DNA of 64,000 nucleotides from positions 11,235,325 through 11,299,324 of the forward strand of contig LS997567.1 in assembly GCA_000469685.2 (NCBI GenBank), in the 5' to 3' direction. The number at the start of each line of letters is the position of its first letter. The first letter of the stretch is position 1. Made by a program: the position numbers and the translations under genes. The stretch comes from Haemonchus contortus. Its lineage: Eukaryota; Nematoda; Chromadorea; Rhabditida; Trichostrongylidae. Below are positions 12,181 through 23,944 of this stretch, piece after piece. Under the pieces are notes generated by a model. It saw only the letters and a program-made list of their open reading frames with translations. It made no database searches and was not told the DNA's origin.

Positions 12181-13170
12181 AGTGTGTTTTATCCACTTCT
12201 CGTCTTGCGGTTCAATGTCAGCTTATTTCAGAGTCAATCTACCTGTTGAGTATTCCAGCTGATCTTCGAATTCTAGTACAAACTTCAGCTTCTGCACACA
12301 CATGCGCTCTTGGATGGCAAGATTCTTTTGTTCTATTCATTCCTGCTCATTTGTCTCACCTGCAGCTCTCGAGTAGCCAGCCTATCGTCTCCACGTGCGT
12401 GGTCGACATACCCGTGTTTCGAATTCCGGTAGGCCCCTAAGACCCCCCATGTGGCGATTGGGCATCATGGCCGAGTGATGCATGTCTGCGCCGCGGGTTG
12501 CTTCGGAAGGTTCTGTGTGCAGTGTACATGCTGGTCTCTCTTTCTAGAGCACATAGAAGTCTTTACCATTTACGGTTGCAATGAACAGTTAGTTTGTCTT
12601 TTGAACTATCAACAGGGACTTCCCATGCCTTTAGTCATTTCGAGGAGTGACACGAACCGCTGGTCGAATTCGCCTATCGCCTAGTTCGTTCGATTTCCTC
12701 GCTCACACATCTTTCTCGCCTATACTCAGCGATCAGTTAACCGCCTTCGCAATAAGCGTGTCCTACGTTTGCAGTTGTTGCGTTTATTGGTTGTTACTTG
12801 TTCAATTTTTTCTCCCTTTTCTCTTGTCATTCATTTCATTTTTGAAATAACTGCCCCTTGCTGTACCTCTCCGTCTGTCTGATTGTGGCGCGTCGTTTGA
12901 GCGAAGAGTAAATGAATAAATAAATAAATAAGCGAATAAATAAATGAATAAATGACCAAAGTTGAGAAGTCTGGAGAATCGAACCACTGTTTTCAGTTGA
13001 AATTGTTCAAAATCTGCCATGAACGGTGTTAAAACATTTTTAAACTTTCACGCTCTCCTCTGATGTAGTGCCACACCTACATAGAAACAAGGTTTCATTC
13101 AAGGTGAATGGTTCACGATACTGTTATGTCGTCAGGTAACATACTGGTTTTTGAAGATCCAATCTTCGAC
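12181..13170. other. Possible retrotransposon 3' region with AAAT tail, then unassigned DNA
   Basis: No protein is recognised. 12903-12955 is a tetranucleotide run (AATAAATA type) that could be the 3' tail of the CR1-like element or of another retroelement. The remainder up to the inverted family-C copy is unassigned. Confidence 0.4.
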
Positions 13171-13179
13171 TTCCGTGAT

Positions 13180-13530
13180 AAGAAAGTCGGAGGACTTTGA
13201 AAATCAATTGTTCATTACCTACCTGAATTCCCCATAAGCGAAGCTGATGCCTTCATACAAAATACGTGGCTGAAAGAAGTAATCAAGCTGAAAAAATTGA
13301 TGGTTTGGAAAACTACTTTTAAGTGGAAGTGTTCAAATTATGTCGTTAAGGATATCAAATTGATCTACACTCTATGCTCTCCTCGATTATAGAACGACTC
13401 ATGCCTTTTACAAATTGGAAGAAGTTTCCAACTGAAAAAGATGGTTTACGACGCTGTCATATCCGCAAGTAAGATCAGAGGTGCTGAGAGACTTAATTTT
13501 TGAAAATCAAGAAATTATATATCTATATAT
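13180..13530 (-). repeat. Dispersed repeat family C, copy 3
   Basis: On the minus strand this matches the copies at 1850-2480. Shared strings include CTTGCGGATATGACAGCGTC and AAAAGGCATGA. The match ends where the TATATCTA microsatellite and the RTE element begin. Confidence 0.55.
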
Positions 13531-13538
13531 CTATATCC
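13514..13538 (+). repeat. Direct repeat flanking RTE element, left
   Basis: GAAATTATATATCTATATAT followed by CTAT is repeated at 17232-17256, on the far side of the RTE element. It may be a long target-site duplication, or independent copies of the same TATATCTA microsatellite. Confidence 0.5.
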
Positions 13539-13547
13539 ACCCGCTGG

Positions 13548-16500
13548 CCTACCACCTCAACGCGGTGGCTGTGTGAACGTGCGGCGTGTGGGCGTGTCCG
13601 CTTTACCACTTTTGTTTAAATAAAAAAAGCAGGTTTTTGTAAATTTTTACTATTTCATCATGTGCTTCAATGCAAAGTTCCGGTAATTTCCAGTTATGCG
13701 AGGCTTTATATTGACCGACTTGCCGCTTCGCGTTCGAAGCTGTGGTTAGGTAGTTGTCGATGAACTGGAGGGATGGCGGCCCCCTTGCTTGAGTCCCCCT
13801 TATCCGTCCGCCCGAAGTCGCGGCTGAATTCGTTCTTCACGCGTTAAGTTGCACACGGCAAGCTCGGTACATTACGTCTAAATCACTGCGTTCTGGACTA
13901 AGGACAAGGACTCGCTCGGGGAAATATCTTCCTACCAAAAGGGAGGCAACCTGTTGCCCTGCTACATGCTTTCGTCTTTAACATCAGACGTCGGCTTGTA
14001 TGGTCCGAAAGCTCTCGCCAACATTTTCCTACTGTTCGATGGTAACTTTGCTTGGAGCTTTCATTATCCATTCAATTATATTTATAAAAAAATATGTATG
14101 TAAATAAATCAACGGCACGTCCGCATGTCCACACGGCTAAGAGTAGGCCCCCCACGTGCTAGAGCCTGGCAAGTTACACGTGGATTTCATGCCAAAAACA
14201 GTAACAGAAATGGGCCTCATTCCCCTGAACCTGAGGGAGCCCCCAATACGGCAGCGTTGGGTAGGACCGCTCGGGAGAGGCTGCTAAAATCTCAGGGCCA
14301 AAACAGGCTGCCCAAAAGGAGGAGGACTAAGATGGCGATCTGTACTTTCAACGCACGGACGCTTGCATCGGAAGCGTGTATAGAAGACCTGATGATGCAA
14401 GCTAGGAAAATCAAGTACGACGTCATCGGACTGACCGAGACGAGAAGGCACCGCCCGCTGCACGCTGTATTTGAAACTGGAGAAGAACTGTTCTTTGGAA
14501 CATGCGACAGCAGAGGCGTCGGCGGTGTAGGTGTCCTCGTCAACACGCACTTGGCCATGAACATCGATTCGTACGAAAGCTTGACAACCCGAATCGGACG
14601 TTTGCGATTGAGAAGATGTGGCTCAACCCCAGCTCTAATAGTCTTCGTTGTTTACGCACCAACATCGAACTACGATGAAGAAGAGCTGGAGGCGTTCTAT
14701 ACGGATCTGGAGAAGCTCCACAGAGAAGACCATACTTTCTTCAAGGTCATCGTCGGTGATTTCAACGCCAAGATTGGCCCCAGGAGAACGACTGAAGAGC
14801 TCCACATAGGGACTCACGGAATGGAATGGAATGAGCAGGGTGAAAGGCTATCCGAGTTTATCATGTCGACCCACACTATCCATGGTAACTCGCAGTTCCA
14901 GAAGCCCTCTCATTCCCGATGGACATGGGAGTCGCCTGGTGGGCAGTTCCATAATGAAATAGATCACATCATCGTCAATCGGAAGTTTTGCCTGACTGAC
15001 GTCGCTGTTGTTCCGAAGTTCTACACGGGATCAGACCATCGTCTACTCCGCGTTAGATTCCGCTTTTCAGTGCGTGGAGAGAGAGCTGCGAAGTTCAGGA
15101 AACGAAGCCCCAAGACTGTGGTCAATTGGGATCACTTCGCTTCATTGGCGAGTTTGTGGGAAGATTCCGTCAACGACAACATCGATGAAGAATACGACCG
15201 GCTCGTTGAACATCTTCACGATTGCGCCAGGAGAGCTGAGAGTCTCAAAGATGTCAAGAAACGTCTCTCTTCGAAGACTCTGGAGCTGATACGCCAGCGT
15301 GGTATCGCGCGAGCTACAGGCAATCATCAACAAATGTCCGAACTTGCGAAGCTATGCAGAGAAGCGATGAAGGAAGATCTGAAAGAGAGAAGAGCAGCAG
15401 TTATGGACGAAGCCGCCGAGGCCGGAAAGAGCATTCGCAAAGCCCGACGGAATTTCGCCAATTACAAGACTAAGATGACTTCCCTTCGTCGTCCTGACGG
15501 AACAGTTACTGCATCCCGAAGGGCAATGGAGAAGGTCATCTACGACTTCTACTCTGATCTCTTCGACAGCCACGTCTACATGCCTACCTGCCATCTTAGG
15601 CAAGACGGATACGTCGTCCCTTCAGTTCTCCCTTCCGAAATTCGACATGCTATCACGTCGATGAGGAATGGTACAGCACCCGGTCCCGACAGGATCAAAG
15701 CAGAACATCTGAAGAGCCTTTCGCCAGTCATTGTCAAAACCCTGGCCCGGCTTTTCACGCGGTACCTGTCGCAATGCAAAGTGCCCGCTTCGTGGAAAAC
15801 TAGCAAGACCGTGTTGCTGTATAAGAAGGGAGATCCAGACGACATTGGCAATTATCGCCCAATTTGCCTGCTGTCAGTAATCTATAAACTCTTCACACGA
15901 GTCATCCTTAACAGGATTGGCAGAATATTAGATGAAGGGCAGCCATGCGAGCAAGCAGGGTTCCGCAGAGGGTTCAGTACAATCGATCACATCCACACCG
16001 TTACAAGACTCATTGAAGTATCGCGAGAATACAAAATGCCGTTATGTCTTACGTTCATCGATTTAAAGAAAGCCTTTGATACCGTCGAGACAGAAACGGT
16101 AATTGAAGCCCTGGGCAACCAGGGTGTCCCTACTCAATATGTAAGGATGCTTCGTGAGCTCTACAACAACTTCACGACCAGGATCTCGCCATTCTATAAA
16201 GAAGTCATCATCAACGTGAAGAGAGGGGTTCGACAGGGCGATACCATCTCGCCCAAACTTTTCAGTGCCGCTCTCGAGAACGTCATGCGTCATATGGAAT
16301 GGGGGAGCATGGGAGTGAAAGTCGATGGCCGCTACTTACATCATCTCCGCTTTGCAGATGACATCGTGCTTATAACACCCAACGTCGAGCAGGCGGAACA
16401 AATGCTAGCCGAATTTGACAACGCTTGTGGAAAGATCGGCTTGAGACTGAACATAACGAAGACGATGTTCATGCGAAACGGATTGGTACCTGATGCTCCT

Positions 16501-17295
16501 TTCATGCTGAACGGAACGAATATCCCTGAATGATCCAGCTATGTGTATCTAGGTCGAGAAGTCAACATGATGAACGACCTAGCTCCGGAGCTGAGCAGAC
16601 GGAAACGCGCGGCGTGGAGAGCATTTAAGAACATCGAGGGAGTAGTGAAGAAAACGAAGAACATCCGGCTCCGCGCTCACCTTTTCGACACTGCGGTCCT
16701 TCCTGCTTTGACATACGCCTCAGAGACTTGGACTCTACGAAAGCAGGATGAGCGTGCAGTTAGCGTCATTCAACGCGCTGTGGAAAGGACGATGCTCGGG
16801 ATTTCCCTATACACGCAAGTGCAGAAGGGAATCCGGAGTTCCGAGCTCCGTCGACGAACGAAGATCAGGGATGCCGTTGATTACGCCAAGAGATCGAAGA
16901 TCAGGTAGGCCGGACACGTTATGCGATATAATGATGACCGTTGGACCAGGGCGGTTACGGACTGGATCCCTCGGGACGTCAAGCGGACACCAGGACGGCC
17001 GCCAACGAGATAGTCAGACTTCTTCACGAAAGCTCTGAACGAAAGGAATGTCTTGCCCCGTGTCCCTCGAGCGAGTGCGATTCACTGGACTACTCTGGCT
17101 CGCGATAGGGACGAATGGAGACGTTACTGGCGCCCGCTCGAGGAAATCGACGATCAACGGGAGTACAGGTGATACAGGTGATATCTATATATCTAAATAA
17201 TAGAAAGACTAAAGAAACTAGAACTACTAACGAAATTATATATCTATATATCTATCTATATATCTATTATATATTTATATATCTATATATCTAAA
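13548..17295 (+). mobile_element. RTE-type non-LTR retrotransposon, nearly intact
   Basis: It has a GC-richer 5' leader (about 13548-14124), one long pol frame (14125-17170), and a short AT-rich 3' end containing CAGGTGATACAGGTGATATC and TATATCTA repeats. No LTRs and no second ORF are seen, which fits the RTE clade. The left boundary is uncertain, because copy 2 (38.7-41.5 kb, -) has a different leader upstream of the coding region. Retained coding capacity suggests this is the youngest of the RTE copies here. Confidence 0.85.
14125..17170 (+). pseudogene. RTE pol: endonuclease plus reverse transcriptase, three nonsense codons
   Basis: The product would nick target DNA and prime reverse transcription from it. 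From the first ATG the frame runs 802 codons. The endonuclease starts near residue 70 (CTFNARTLASEACIEDLM) and shows LTETRRH, VGDFNAKIG and GSDHRLLR. The reverse transcriptase shows FIDLKKAFDTV (motif A), RGVRQGDTISPKLF (B) and FADDIVLI (C, intact). TGA at 16531 stands where copy 2 has Cys. The same frame then continues through two TAG codons (16906, 17011) to a stop near 17168. There are no frameshifts: three point mutations broke an otherwise intact frame of about 1,015 codons. ATG at 14332, just before the endonuclease, is an alternative start. Confidence 0.9.
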
Positions 17296-19499
17296 TTTTC
17301 ACCAGCAGAGCTCCCCAATGATCTCACTTTCAGTTTGATCGGAATAGTTCAGCCAAACTCAAACTACTCCGGCGTATTAATCTGTCGCAAAAGGATTAAT
17401 TCTACGCAAACCATCGATGACCATGGATAAGTAGCAGTATTGTACACCAGCGTAGGGTTGAGTGAAACGGGTAAAACGGTCACCAATGACTTGAAGAAAT
17501 AGCATGAAATAGAATGACTTCATCAATATCATTCGATATATGATAAGTTTTCCGGAGAGGCAGTTACAAATGGTATTGTGCACAGTTGCGAGAGCTGAAA
17601 TTCTACAAGACCAGATCCAAACCCTGCAGATCAAAACTGACGTATGGTCTTGCACGCGATTATAAACAAACAATTAGAATTCAAAATGGTTGGTGTCCGT
17701 GTGGGAGCACATAATCAGCGCCAAAGAGTGCATCATGCTGCATTGGTGTGGGAATATATGAATTTGTATCCCGACGGTGGTCATACATGAATCAACCCTC
17801 GAATTCTCGGAATTCGTCGAAACATTCATTCAAGTACGTGTGACCGGGTACCCTAAATGGTGACCCTGCTCCCACATAATTGAAAGCCGTAATATCTGTG
17901 GAAGCCTAGTTGGGGTGAGGCCTACTCATGCATTACCTCTCGCGCAATTCGTGGATCGAAATCGGGTTTACCATTGTTTCATGCCAGCAAGAACTCCTTA
18001 CGAGGTCGATCAACGGATCAAGTCAGATAGCATGAGACATCAAATTGTTCATTGACGGACTCCTAACACCTTTTTATAGAAAACTTATGCACTCAAACGT
18101 CATTGCATTTCTGAACGGAGTTCGAATGCGTCAAGCGCACTACAACAAGGGACTCGTCAACACCGAGAAATTTTATCTTTTTATTTGTTAGATGTAAAAT
18201 GCGTCAACGCTCGCGGAAAGAGTGGTTCGCTCGTTTACCTTACGAAAAATAGTACTCCTGAAAAAATGGGCTTGTTCCTGATATTCCGTCATTGCTCAAA
18301 CGAACTACCACCTCTGAGTGACAGATTTCCTGCTTAAGAATTCTTCACGACAAACGACTCAGCTCGAAACAAAATGAATCAAAGGAGCATTGCGAAACAT
18401 CTAGTGGAAAAGTCTTTCCTGCGCTTAACTTACTACCCGATGAATTGAGCTTTAGTACCTCAGCACCGTCTTTCGACGTGCTTAAAAAAGGCTAAATCAA
18501 AACATTGACCTCGAACGGAACTCGAACACATAGGTGTGTTTTCCTGTCATTGTGCTCTTGATCCTTTACACTACATATATTACGTCTTGCTTGAGAGTCT
18601 CAAAAGTCATCAGCAAGGCGAGGACGAGCGAGGTCTCGCACAGTATAGTGAGGAACATTTCTAACATACAACGTATAAGTGCCTTGCTATTTAGCATGGA
18701 GAATGTCAGGGTTCCACTAATCATTCACATGACAGCTTCATAAGAAATGTTTCAAAGGAAGTCACGTTTGTTGAAAGAGTGAAATTGTCATCCTTAGCGA
18801 GACATTGTGTGGAAGGAGGCTATGAGTGTTCGAGAGAGTTTGATTATCAGAACAATAACAATTTTGCTCTTGAAATACATTGGCGGCGTCGCGATAGGAT
18901 ATTCTTAAGAGAAATCATGATCGCTAAAAGATGCAAAAGGTTCTAGTTTTCTTTTCTTAGTGTATGAGAATTCATTTCCGGCGATGTTCTTCCCTCCGAA
19001 CCCGCATCTTCTTACATTTCTATTTCTCATGTTTGCCCATATATGTATCACTCGTGTTTGAAAGCATTGGAGTACATCTGTGTGAAACTGTTCAGGGTCT
19101 TCACTGCCTTGAATGATGCAAACTCATAATTCACCGCAGCCAAGGGGCAAGGCAGGTAATGGAATATAAGCTAACATGTTAGTTATTAGCTCCTGCTGAC
19201 TCCCCCCATATTTGTTGCTTTTTCTTTCAAATTATTAGATCCCATTTGGTGTACCTCTTCGGTAGCATTGGTGTTCCTGAGGACGGCGCCGTGATTAGTA
19301 GGCCTGCGGCGGTCGTGGCTTCCCTTAAAATCGTTCTTGTTCCTGTCTGGCTTTCTAAGTTTTTGTTGCAGGAGAAAGAGAAAATTATTGTATGGTTGAG
19401 TAAAAGAATGTCGTAGGGGTTCTCTTTTAGAAGCGGTTCTCGTACTGATAGTTTGTCTGCGAACTGTTCAGCGTTGAGCGATGCCAATAATTCGACTTC
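17296..19499. other. Unassigned DNA downstream of the GPCR exons
   Basis: The 3' exons of the minus-strand GPCR (TM5 to TM7) should lie in or beyond this stretch, but I could not identify them. A minus frame at 17377-17673 and a plus frame at 18534-18743 are hydrophobic. Neither shows a GPCR signature I can defend. Confidence 0.4.
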
Positions 19500-19611
19500 A
19501 ACACTACCAAATGCGTAACCCACTTCTTTTGCGTAAAGATACAACGGCAAACTGCATGCAATTGCTGTCACCCAAGCTGCGGTGCTGCCGATCACAGCAA
19601 CACGGTAGTTC
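19500..19611 (-). CDS. GPCR exon C: TM4 (3' end undetermined)
   Basis: It starts after acceptor ATTTTTAG at 19612. It encodes NYRVAVIGS, then TM4. The frame stays open to about 19227, but the residues after YAKEVGYAF do not look like a normal second extracellular loop. A donor near 19508 (GGTAGTG) is therefore possible but unproven. Confidence 0.7.
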
Positions 19612-22600
19612 CTAAAAATGAAGGCTCATCAACGAATGATCGATGTCCATCAAATTCGAATTGATCACCTAAATCGCGCACATATATCACTCTTACACAT
19701 GGCCAAGTACCGATCAGCTGCTAGTAGTACGACGAAAAGCACCGAAGCGTATTTGCCTTAATATAGAAATATTGGCTCACGCGGAACAATGCACTCTGTC
19801 AAACAAATCATGCAATAACTCTAGGAAAACAAGACTGTGTCAAGAGATAGGTGAATTAATGTTCTTCTGTAACTCCTTTCCAACTAATATAATTTTCACA
19901 TTTTTCACACATTGCAGTGTCACATAAACCAACCCAGCTCGTCAAGCTCTTCAATACGGTGAATCAGAACCTAATATAAAAATCAGTACTGAAGTTCTCG
20001 TTCCTTCGAAGTTCCTTAGAGCACGTCACTAGCAGCGACGCTTACTGCAATTGTGACCAGTAGCAATTTTCAATGCAAGTATTCAGTAAGTTGTAAAGTA
20101 CCTACACTATTTAAAGAACGCACAAAAAGAGAAGCTTCGCACTCTTTAAGTTATACAAATATTGTCGTTTCCAATTTTTTTCTCGAAAAATATGAATTCA
20201 GCCATATGCCCATTCTGAATGACTTTGGGTTTATAGGTTGAAAACAGCAAGTCTGAGTGAAGTCATTGTCTGGTATGTGATATACTTATCTTACAAAATG
20301 AAGTTCTGCTTCACTTTGTAGAAGTGTGCTTGAAACGAAGATTTATGCGATTGAATACAAACATGTACGCGCATGCTTTTGTGAGGGGCACACATTCTCT
20401 TGTTTTTCGAAGTACATTTACGACGCCCTGAAAGAAGTTGCGCACTCGATCAAAGATATTCAAATGGAACTTTTTTGGTTCATCTATGATTTGTAGAAAA
20501 TAGCCGCTGGTTGCAAGACACTGACCACATATTGGTTTCGATATGTCCTCGAGGGTAAAGAGCTCTGAAAATTTCGTTCTCCTATTTAGACAGAATTTTC
20601 AGGAACTTATGTCGTGGGGCTTCGCATTCAAGAAGCTGCACAGTGAATAGTTAGTCATTTTACGGATCTTAAACCTAAACCACCCCTTTTAGAGTGATTT
20701 TCTTGAGAATTGATGACGAATAATATCATCATGTCATTAGGGACTTTCGCGGCAGATTAGATAAGTGTTTAGATGCGATCCCTCCGGTAGCCTTTAGTTG
20801 CATGGACCAAACGAGATGTGCCCTTGTCCATGGCTCAACCATGATAAAGTGCAAATCTCGTTATTTTGGCAAGTAAGCCGCTTCCAGATTGCAGGTTTAC
20901 TTACATGAATCAACATTTCATTCATCAAACGTTCAATAAAAGAGTAACCATAAAATGTTCAGATCCTAATAACGTAATCTTCTGTGGACATGCATGGTTG
21001 GTCATTTTTCTGTCACCTTACTTTATATAATTTGCTAAGTGTGTCTGTTAGTGTGACGGTGTGTCGGTGGTCGGTGTGTGTGTATGCGTGTGCATGTGTG
21101 TGTTTGACCTGAAAGCCATAACTCCCGTCCCCGTGGACCCAGAGAGTTCAAATGTGGTAGGAATGTGGGGAACAGAATGGGAACACTTATGACAAGTGGC
21201 AGGACCGGACTCCATCCGGGGGGGGGGGAGGGCGGGACGTGTGCGAAAGAAATTTTAGACTGCAAATTCATAACACCTGTTTACGTGTAACTAGAGTGTT
21301 GAAGTTTGGTAGGAGCACAGGAGGCGGGATGGGAACACTTATGGTTTGCACAGAGTAAATTTTCGAGCGGAAATTCGCAAATTCTATTTCCGTGGACCTG
21401 AAAAGTTCAAATTCGGTAGGATTACAGGTTTTCGTATTAACAGTGGTACCCAACATTTGATTAGGTGATGTAGAATATGACGGGATCGTTGGTAGTTGGT
21501 GACAGGAACCGATAATAAGTGATAGGAGAATGAGGAGTCTAAAAGAGCGAGAGCCACCTACCGACCGGAATCCTAATGCCTTCGGTATTTACGATGTCGC
21601 TTTGAGTGTTTAGTATGTTTCATTCAATAAGACGGGATGCTAGAGTAGGACAAAAGTGAGTGGTATGTGCAGTGATAGGACACAATAGAGGCATTACGAT
21701 AGGTAAGTAAGAATGACATCTTTATAAAGAAAAAGGCCCATCGATAACGACATTTGATATCGGTGTTATCATCACTCGAAACATTTGTGAGTACCCCCCG
21801 AGGCTTTGGTTGCCTGACAAATGAATCTTGATTGGCTACTTATTTTTACGAAAGGGAGCAAGAGATCGAGAGTTCCAACCAAAGGCGTAAGCACCGACTT
21901 ACACTGAATATCATTTAGTCCTGTGTCAAACTTCGTGTACAGGAAAATACACGGTGCGTCATAAATATGGTAACAAAAGAATTAGGCTACCGCAGTTCAT
22001 ATTGATACATAGTGAATTGATGAGAATTATTTACTGTGCATCGCATCCACAAAACGAACATTCAGTGGTCTAATATAACCGTCTCCGGTACTAATTATAG
22101 CTCGAAGACGCCTTGACTACTCATCGACGGTAGCACGCAGAGTTTCTTGAGAAACTTCAGCCCGAGCTTCTCTCAGTTATTTCTCAGGAGCAGCAGCAGT
22201 GGTGCGTTTTGAAGCGCAGGCTTCCCTCTCCAGTACGGACTATATCCAGCGTTCCATAACATTGTGGTCCGGGAAATTCGTAGGAGTTTTGCAAGCTGAG
22301 ATAAAACCGCAAACATTTCCTCAGCACCAGTCTTGGTCTTTTTCCATTCGTGAGCGAGTGCGCCGCAATTTTCAAAACTTATCCCTAGAAAAATCTTCGA
22401 CCCTTAGCTCCAGCCTTCCAGAAAAACCCATGTTAAAGAGGTTCGGATCGAATTTCATGTTTTTGTCTAAAATTTGCGATATTCCTCTAATGGTAGAGAT
22501 TCTCGCTCAAGTCATCATGAAAGAGGGAAAAGGGCTACGAGAGACGATCTTACTCCTCTCAGCGGCTTCAGCACTCATGGCGTGAAATATACGTAACTTT

Positions 22601-23944
22601 GGGATCTCAACATTTCTTCCACGCTGAACACCCTCTAGTCCGAAACAGGTGTGGCGAAGCGCGTGCGCGTCAAGGTAGCGCACGGAATTTGTTTCTTCCT
22701 CTCCAACTTCTTTTCGTCAAGAAGCTTGAAAGGTTCTCGAACCTTGTCTGCATACAACGGTATCTATCAGGGGTAGACTTTTCTCGACTCGGAGTAGAAC
22801 ATATAACAAATCAACACTCCTTTTTCTCGTATTTCGGCAGGTCTTGAAGTGTTCTCCCTCCCAGAAGGTTCTATTCTGGAAAGATGCTGAAACGAGGAGC
22901 GATTCCGGAAAGGGACTCATTAAATGCGCGCAAAGAAGGAACGGCTGAAGGGTGTTTACGAGACTCCACCGTTTTTCGAAATCTGACGAATTGAGAGCAC
23001 CAAAGTATTATAGATATGTAGTCTAAGGTACATATATCATAAACATAAGGGAGGGTGCAGGTTTGGAGAAGCCTTCCAAACTAGAAAAGTTTGGACGTCT
23101 GGAAAGTTATATCATATTTATGGCGCGCCCTGTATTATTTGTTTCAAAGGAGTGAAGAGTTAGCCGATTACTACAACTTCGCCGAAGAAGGAGGGAAGCA
23201 AGGCGCAAGCCGGGCAAATTGACTGGTCTTTTATAAGCTCCTATTTCTCTCATTGTGATGGTAGGCATGATATTATAGTACGTTTCGTCTACGGCAGCCG
23301 TAAGCTCCTCAATTCACGCGATACGACCTCATTATACCGACGCCGAATCGCACTACACCTTCTTGAATACGCTAACTGGACCGTTCCAAGCAGGCCATAA
23401 AGATAGATAAGTCCAAATAAAAAAAAACTCAAAAAAGGAGCCAGAAGATGTAGTGGTAGTCTGAATAGTAATGATGAGTGTTTGACGGACTGTGATTTCG
23501 ATATTTCTGGACGACTTATTCATAAAAACTGAACCCGAGAACTGGATGACTGCGAAATGAGTAGGAACAGCAAAAATTGTTTATCTGTTTACTTCCACTT
23601 AACAAGACAAATTAGAGGTAAATCTGAGAAGTGAAGGGGAAGAGTATGAATTTCGTATTTGTCATCATATCCCATGCAGACCCTCTGCACGTCTGCGTAT
23701 TATTACGTTTTTCTGCGATGAGTGAACAGTGTAGATCAACATTTTTCTACTGGAATATGCAATTACATTGAGAGAGAACTTACCCGTAGTTTCAGTACCG
23801 TGGTAAAAGTGACACAAGGCTGATCCAAATGGCCAACTCTTCATGTTTAGAGAAGTGGCAGCAACTAGTGATAGGTCAGCGAGGTAGATGAAATCGGCTA
23901 GACACAGGCCGACCATATAGACGTTCGTTATCGACCGTAGATAT
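19500..23944 (-). CDS. Rhodopsin-family GPCR, probable neuropeptide receptor (partial, TM2-TM4)
   Basis: This is a seven-helix plasma-membrane receptor gene, read right to left. Three exons join in phase. Exon A (23944-23784) gives TM2 with the LCLADF aspartate, then the loop tryptophan and cysteine (SWPFGSALC). Exon B (19756-19669) gives TM3 and the ADRYLAMCKS motif, the class A DRY box. Exon C (from 19611) gives TM4 with its conserved Trp (TAAWVTAIACSLPLYLYA). Junction codons complete correctly (phase 1, then phase 2). These residues are hallmarks of peptide-type class A receptors; the ligand cannot be inferred. TM1 and TM5 to TM7 were not found. The 4-kb first intron holds a maT/IS630 element and a family-2 repeat. 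Confidence 0.82.
19669..19756 (-). CDS. GPCR exon B: TM3 and DRY motif
   Basis: This 88-base exon follows acceptor TATATTAAG and ends before donor GTGATC. It encodes KYASVLFVVLLAADRYLAMC and a basic cytoplasmic loop. It ends in phase 2 and is completed by the first G of exon C. Confidence 0.8.
19757..21020. other. GPCR intron sequence, left part
   Basis: Nothing coding is recognised. This part of the intron between exons B and A is AT-rich and has no clear repeat match in the window. Confidence 0.5.
21021..21440 (+). repeat. GC-hairpin composite repeat family 2, copy a
   Basis: It starts CTTTATATAATTTGCTAAG, then TGTGTCTGT and a GT-rich microsatellite. Units follow that contain CATAACTCCCGTCCCCGTGG, AGTTCAAAT, GGTAGGA and GGGAACACTTATG. 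The same order occurs at 37571 (+), 48905 (-) and 51091 (-). No protein is encoded. Confidence 0.7.
21950..23132 (-). mobile_element. IS630/maT-type transposon, degenerate
   Basis: Left end CACGGTGCGTCATAAATATG and right end CATATTTATGGCGCGCCCTG are imperfect inverted repeats, flanked by TA on both sides (21948-21949 and 23133-23134). Minus-strand fragments match the C-terminus of this transposase group: a decayed FPDHNVMERWI block near 22290, then REACASKRTT, then AEVSQETLRATVDE before a stop near 22110. A LLDEKKLE string near 22710 may be the remnant of a catalytic block. It lies inside the GPCR intron. Confidence 0.75.
23784..23944 (-). CDS. GPCR exon A: TM2 and first extracellular loop
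   Basis: The acceptor is TATTCCAG, just above 23944. The donor is GTAAGT at 23783-23778. The exon is 161 bases and ends in phase 1 after GETT-type residues (TETTG). The frame stays open further upstream, so the acceptor choice is less certain than the donor. Confidence 0.78.

Noticed and set aside
12460..12510. tRNA-like string (CATGGCCGAGTGATGCATG and GGGTTGCTTCGG)
   Set aside because: Box B lacks the invariant TTCGA and no stems pair convincingly.
17377..17673. Hydrophobic minus-strand frame that could be a later GPCR exon
   Set aside because: It lies in the right place for TM5-7 but has no NPxxY, no TM6 CWxP and no good phase match. Not supported.
18534..18743. Plus-strand frame starting with a hydrophobic segment, TM5-like
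   Set aside because: It is on the opposite strand to the GPCR exons, with a weak donor and no family motif. Likely chance.
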